From positions 62,001 through 126,000 of the forward strand of contig CAIJPS010000024.1 in NCBI GenBank assembly GCA_903822595.1: a stretch of DNA of 64,000 bases, in the 5' to 3' direction. Source of the stretch: an uncultured Chlorobiaceae bacterium (GTDB taxonomy: Bacteria; Bacteroidota; Chlorobiia; Chlorobiales; Chlorobiaceae). The notes beneath the pieces were generated by a model. That model was not told where the DNA came from. It made no database searches and saw only the letters and a program-made list of their open reading frames with translations. Shown here in pieces: positions 60,389 to 64,000 of the stretch (its first letter is position 1; the number at the start of each line of letters is the position of its first letter). A program made the position numbers and the translations under genes.

Positions 60389-62362
60389 TTGAAAAAACGG
60401 TTTTTTTCCATCGGAAGAAGCATTTTTGCTTCTTCCCGGCTTTTCAAGCATTTGATCATTGTTGTCGTCGATACTTGTTTAGCCTTACTGAGTGTCTGGA
60501 TGGCATTTTCGTTCATTCTTGAGCGCTTGCACCGGCCTGAGGGTCAGCAGTGGATGATCTATCTGCTTGCCCCACTCCTGATGTTACTCTTCTTTTTTGT
60601 TTCCGGTGTTTACCATTCTGTCCAGCGTTTCAACGGTTTTGATGGATTTCTCACACTTTTCAAAACGATTGTTGTCTATGGTGCAGCATTTCTTTGTTGC
60701 GTTATTCTTCTGAACATTCCGGATGTTTCTCTTGCAACAGGGATCCTGCAGCCACTGCTATTCATGCTCATGATTGGCGGAAGCCGCGCACTGGTGAGAT
60801 ATTTGAGTATTGCAGTAACGAGTACCCCCGCAAAAAAGTGCGATGCTCCCAACAAGCTGCTGATTTACGGGGCAGGTTCAGCCGGGGTAGAGATTGTCAA
60901 TGCTATCAACAGGAGTAAAAAATTTAGTCTTGTTGGTTTTATTGACGACAATAAGGAATTACAGGGGCGAACCATCAACCGGATGAAGGTCTTCAGCCTC
61001 CGGGAGGCCGAAGAACTAATCAGCACACAGGGAATCAACAACATATTGCTCGCCATGCCCAGTGTAAGCCGTACCCGGCGTAATGAAATTGTTGAGCAAT
61101 ACCGGAAATACCCCATACTTATCCAGATGCTGCCGGGAGTTGAAGAGTTTGCCGAAGGCAAAGTCACCATCTCTGATATCAAGACGGTCGATATCGAGGA
61201 TCTTCTGGGTCGTGACCCGATACCGATCGATCATGCTCTCGTTAATCGTACCATATCCGGTCGGGTGGTGATGGTGACCGGCGCCGGAGGATCAATCGGC
61301 AGTGAACTCTGCCGCCAACTGCTTCTGGCCCGCCCCTCAATGCTGCTGCTGCTCGACAATGCGGAACACAACCTCTACTCGATTCACCGTGATCTTGATG
61401 GCCGCAATGCACGCCACTCTTCCATAACCCGAATTCTGCCGCTCCTCTGCGATGTAACCAATGAAAATCGCATTAATGACATTATCCGCGTTTTCCATCC
61501 GGAGGTGATCTACCATGCCGCCGCCTACAAGCATGTGCCGATGGTCGAGCATAACCCGGCGGAAGGCATACGCAACAACGTGCTGGGCACCCACGCTATC
61601 GCAGAGGCTGCCCAGCGACACGGGGTATCGAGCGTTGTTCTCATCAGTACCGACAAGGCCGTACGGCCAACCAATGTGATGGGAGCAAGCAAACGACTCT
61701 GTGAAATGATCCTTCAGGCACTCGCCGTGGAACCGGGGCACGTAACCTGCTTCTCCATGGTGCGCTTCGGCAATGTCCTTGGCTCAAGCGGTTCCGTTGT
61801 GCCCCTTTTTCGCAGCCAGATCAAGAGTGGCGGCCCCTTGACCATTACCCACAAAGAGATTACCCGCTACTTCATGACCATCCCTGAAGCTGCACAGCTT
61901 GTTATCCAGGCAGGTGCCATGGCCTCGCCGGGTGATCTCCACCTGCTTGAAATGGGTGACCCGGTCAAAATCATCGACCTTGCTCGCAAGATGGTCGAAC
62001 TCTCCGGCCTAACACTTCGCGATCATAACAATCCGGAAGGAGACATCGAAATCCGCATAACCGGCCTTCGCCCTGGCGAAAAACTCTACGAAGAGCTGCT
62101 GATCGGTTCCAATTCAACCCCGTCAGCCAACCCCCGCATATTCAAAGCCAAAGAGCACTTCATACCCTGGAGTACACTGCAAGGCGAACTCGAACACCTT
62201 ACCACAGCCATCACCAATAACGACATTCCCCATATCCGTCAAATTCTGAAGCGCGTAGTCCCTGAATATCAGCCATCCATAACCACCACCGACCTCCTCA
62301 CCATAGAACAACAAACCAAAAACGGCAAAAACGTACGGGCAGGGTCCCCCTGCCCTCTATAA
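60389..62362 (+). CDS. CapD/WbpM-like UDP-sugar 4,6-dehydratase/epimerase
   Basis: A 657-residue protein from a TTG start at 60389 (MKKRFFSIGRSIF). Four to five N-terminal hydrophobic segments and a CoA-binding-like fold (about 145-270) lead into the SDR domain with 'VVMVTGAGGSIGSELCRQL' (about 291-309) and 'STDKAVRPTNVMGASKRLCE', where the YxxxK tyrosine is Met, as in membrane-type WbpM. It makes a keto-sugar for the polysaccharide. The final 'VRAGSPCPL' is encoded by a GC-rich hairpin repeat, an unusual C-terminus. Confidence 0.9.
   Translation: MKKRFFSIGRSIFASSRLFKHLIIVVVDTCLALLSVWMAFSFILERLHRPEGQQWMIYLLAPLLMLLFFFVSGVYHSVQRFNGFDGFLTLFKTIVVYGAAFLCCVILLNIPDVSLATGILQPLLFMLMIGGSRALVRYLSIAVTSTPAKKCDAPNKLLIYGAGSAGVEIVNAINRSKKFSLVGFIDDNKELQGRTINRMKVFSLREAEELISTQGINNILLAMPSVSRTRRNEIVEQYRKYPILIQMLPGVEEFAEGKVTISDIKTVDIEDLLGRDPIPIDHALVNRTISGRVVMVTGAGGSIGSELCRQLLLARPSMLLLLDNAEHNLYSIHRDLDGRNARHSSITRILPLLCDVTNENRINDIIRVFHPEVIYHAAAYKHVPMVEHNPAEGIRNNVLGTHAIAEAAQRHGVSSVVLISTDKAVRPTNVMGASKRLCEMILQALAVEPGHVTCFSMVRFGNVLGSSGSVVPLFRSQIKSGGPLTITHKEITRYFMTIPEAAQLVIQAGAMASPGDLHLLEMGDPVKIIDLARKMVELSGLTLRDHNNPEGDIEIRITGLRPGEKLYEELLIGSNSTPSANPRIFKAKEHFIPWSTLQGELEHLTTAITNNDIPHIRQILKRVVPEYQPSITTTDLLTIEQQTKNGKNVRAGSPCPL
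62332..62356. repeat. GC-rich hairpin repeat, copy 9 (inside capD-like gene end)
   Basis: GGGCAGGG (62337-62344), TCC, CCCTGCCC (62348-62355). Compared with the usual core the central pair is changed to A-T on both arms, keeping an 8-bp stem. It encodes the last residues of the capD-like protein. Confidence 0.85.
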
Positions 62363-62383
62363 GGCCGCGCTTCCATGCCCTCT

Positions 62384-62409
62384 TTACGGGCGGGGTCTCC
62401 CCGCCCCTG
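62384..62409. repeat. GC-rich hairpin repeat, copy 10
   Basis: GGGCGGGG (62388-62395), TCT, CCCCGCCC (62399-62406) forms a perfect stem in the gap before the ABC flippase. It ends directly before a TTG (62410) that could serve as an alternative start of the next gene. Confidence 0.85.
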
Positions 62410-62445
62410 TTGAACTCAGCACCTAACACATACCACTTCGTACCC

Positions 62446-64000
62446 TTGCCCATCTCCAAACTTTTAATCCGCCTCTGGCACCACATCACCCCGCGTCGTC
62501 GAGGTCAATTCAGCCTGCTCCTTATTCTGATGGTCTGCGCCTCATTCGCCGAAATCCTCAGCATAGGCGCTGTGCTCCCATTTCTGGCAGTGCTGACCTC
62601 CCCCGAAAGAATCTTCCTGCTTCCCTCAGCCCAACCCTTCATCCATGCAGCAGGAATAACCAATGCCAGCCAGCTTCTGTTTCCGCTCACCATAACTTTT
62701 GGCATTGCAGCCATAATATCTGGAGCGATGCGTCTTCTGCTTCTCTGGGCCAATACGCGGCTCTCCTTTGCAACAGGGGCTGACCTCAGCATCAGCATCT
62801 ATCGCCGCACCCTCTATCAGCCTTACGCGGTTCACGTCTCCCGTAACAGCAGTGAGGTGATCAATGGTATCTCAGGTAAAGCTAATAGTGTTATTTTCAG
62901 TATTATCTTGCCTGTATTAACACTCATCAGCTCCAGCATCATGCTGATTGCTATTCTCATCGCTTTGTTGTCGGTCGATCCAGTTATTGCATTGGCAGCT
63001 TTTGGTGGTTTTGGTCTGATCTATGGATTTATAATCAAGTTCACTCGAAGCAGGCAGTTGATCAACAGCAAGTGTATTGCTGGAGAATCAACCCAAGTTA
63101 TTAAGTCACTGCAAGAGGGGTTAGGAGGTATACGCGACATCCTGATTGACGGTAGTCAGGCGGCATACTGTTACGTCTATCGCAATGCTGACTATCGGTT
63201 ACGTAGTTCTCAAGGAAGCAGTATATTTATTGGTCAAAGCCCACGATTCGTCATTGAAGCGCTCGGAATGATGCTTATTGCTGTATTGGCATACGCTCTC
63301 GCGAAACAACCTGATGGTATCGCCAAAGCAATGCCTGTACTCGGTGTTTTGGCTCTTGGTGCACAGCGTCTGATGCCGGTATTGCAGCAGGCTTACGGAT
63401 CGTGGTCTACCATTCAAGGTGGGCAGGTTTCGCTGTGCGATACACTCGAACTGCTCGATCAGCCACTGCCCGATTATGTCGATCAGCCACCCATCAAGCC
63501 ACTTTCTTTCCGGCAACAGATCAATTTAAACAATCTCTCGTTCCGTTACACCGAGCAAACGCCCCTGGTACTCAAAAACCTTAATCTTATAATAACGAAA
63601 GGTAGTAGAATTGGTTTTATCGGAGTCACCGGCAGCGGTAAAAGCACACTGCTTGATATCATCATGGGCCTTCTCCAGCCAACAGACGGTACCATAGAAA
63701 TTGACGATCAACTCTTGACTACAGGCAACAATCGATCATGGCAGGCGCATATTGCACATGTTCCGCAAGCCATTTTTCTTGCCGATAGCACCATCGAAGA
63801 GAACATAGCCTTTGGTATTTCAAAGGGAAAAATCGATCATGAAAGGGTAAAGCAAGCCGCCCGCCAGGCACAGATTGCCGATATTATTGAAAGCTGGCCA
63901 AAGAAATACCAGACCTACGTCGGCGAACGCGGAATCCGCCTCTCCGGAGGTCAGCGACAGCGTATCGGCATAGCTCGCGCCCTCTACAAACAAGCCGACG
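62446..64000 (+). CDS. PglK-like ABC lipid-linked oligosaccharide flippase, 3' truncated
   Basis: An open frame runs to the window end with no stop. No ATG precedes 62530; TTG at 62446 (MPISKLLIRLWHHITP) is preferred, TTG at 62410 is the alternative. Residues ~20-330 are an ABC exporter membrane domain ('FAEILSIGAVLPFLAVLTS', 'GAQRLMPVLQQAYGSW'). The ATPase has Walker A 'GVTGSGKSTL' (about 393) and the signature 'RLSGGQRQRIGIARAL' (about 498) just before the edge. The sequence matches the PglK/WlaB family that flips lipid-linked glycans. It is the fourth gene of the polysaccharide operon. Confidence 0.85.
   Translation, partial: MPISKLLIRLWHHITPRRRGQFSLLLILMVCASFAEILSIGAVLPFLAVLTSPERIFLLPSAQPFIHAAGITNASQLLFPLTITFGIAAIISGAMRLLLLWANTRLSFATGADLSISIYRRTLYQPYAVHVSRNSSEVINGISGKANSVIFSIILPVLTLISSSIMLIAILIALLSVDPVIALAAFGGFGLIYGFIIKFTRSRQLINSKCIAGESTQVIKSLQEGLGGIRDILIDGSQAAYCYVYRNADYRLRSSQGSSIFIGQSPRFVIEALGMMLIAVLAYALAKQPDGIAKAMPVLGVLALGAQRLMPVLQQAYGSWSTIQGGQVSLCDTLELLDQPLPDYVDQPPIKPLSFRQQINLNNLSFRYTEQTPLVLKNLNLIITKGSRIGFIGVTGSGKSTLLDIIMGLLQPTDGTIEIDDQLLTTGNNRSWQAHIAHVPQAIFLADSTIEENIAFGISKGKIDHERVKQAARQAQIADIIESWPKKYQTYVGERGIRLSGGQRQRIGIARALYKQAD

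Noticed and set aside
1-64000. tRNA, rRNA, CRISPR arrays, insertion sequences, prophage
   Set aside because: The gaps were read for cloverleaf T-loops, regularly spaced direct repeats and transposase or integrase motifs; none was found. Absence by eye is not proof; a tRNAscan and ISfinder search would settle it.

Overview
This 64 kb window looks like a chromosomal segment of a green sulfur bacterium (Chlorobiaceae, probably Chlorobium/Pelodictyon). The strongest pointers are a CruA-type lycopene cyclase, a NfnAB/sulfide-dehydrogenase-like flavoprotein pair, MenG, and a periplasmic helix-hairpin-helix domain joined to an outer-membrane barrel, an architecture typical of Bacteroidetes/Chlorobi. 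Placement is by gene content only. I see no rRNA, tRNA, CRISPR array, prophage or intact insertion sequence. Genes are tightly packed, often with 4-nt stop/start overlaps.

Left part (1-10.8 kb, all minus strand): two small genes at the edge, a pteridine-reductase-like SDR, a molybdate uptake operon modDABC with a ModE-box-like palindrome in front of modD, then a branched-chain-amino-acid-type ABC operon (livK, livH, a fused livM-livG, livF) ending in an AraC-family regulator. 10.9-14.5 kb (plus strand) is an arsenic cluster: arsR, a thioredoxin-like cysteine protein, a YraQ-type permease, thioredoxin-type arsC and acr3. The same AT-rich operator-like sequence precedes arsR and the thioredoxin-like gene. 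It is followed by a small secreted repeat protein and a YkgJ-type cysteine-cluster protein.

Middle part (15.9-46.5 kb) is mostly housekeeping: a lolD-like ATPase, cruA, ligA, a LOG-family hydrolase, a VanZ protein, menG-hisI, an efflux adaptor, a ferrochelatase-like protein and an NYN-domain protein. It also holds a nickel module (NikR, an outer-membrane barrel, fused NikMN, NikQ, NikO), the NfnAB-like pair, hisH-hisA-scpB-rluB, the HhH/barrel protein, Sua5, a polyprenol-kinase-like protein, Ppx/GppA and a fused pabB-pabC. A HEPN/MNT (HepT/MntA) toxin-antitoxin pair is the one clear accessory island. nth, nusB and a HAD phosphatase follow.

Right part (46.5-64 kb): smc, folP, an M50 site-2 protease, a haem-binding c-type protein, a B12-binding-type radical SAM enzyme and recQ. 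After a 640-bp very AT-rich gap an exopolysaccharide/capsule operon begins: SLBB export protein, Wzz-BY-kinase with a tyrosine-glycine tail, a CapD/WbpM-like epimerase, and a PglK-like ABC flippase cut by the window end.

The most unusual structure is a family of about ten short GC-rich hairpins (core GGGCGGGG-N3-CCCCGCCC) scattered through the window. Five lie within 1 kb around folP: one is inside its reading frame and another supplies its stop codon. A further copy encodes the C-terminus of the capD-like gene and carries a compensatory base-pair change. They behave like a REP/MITE-type family that can enter coding sequence.
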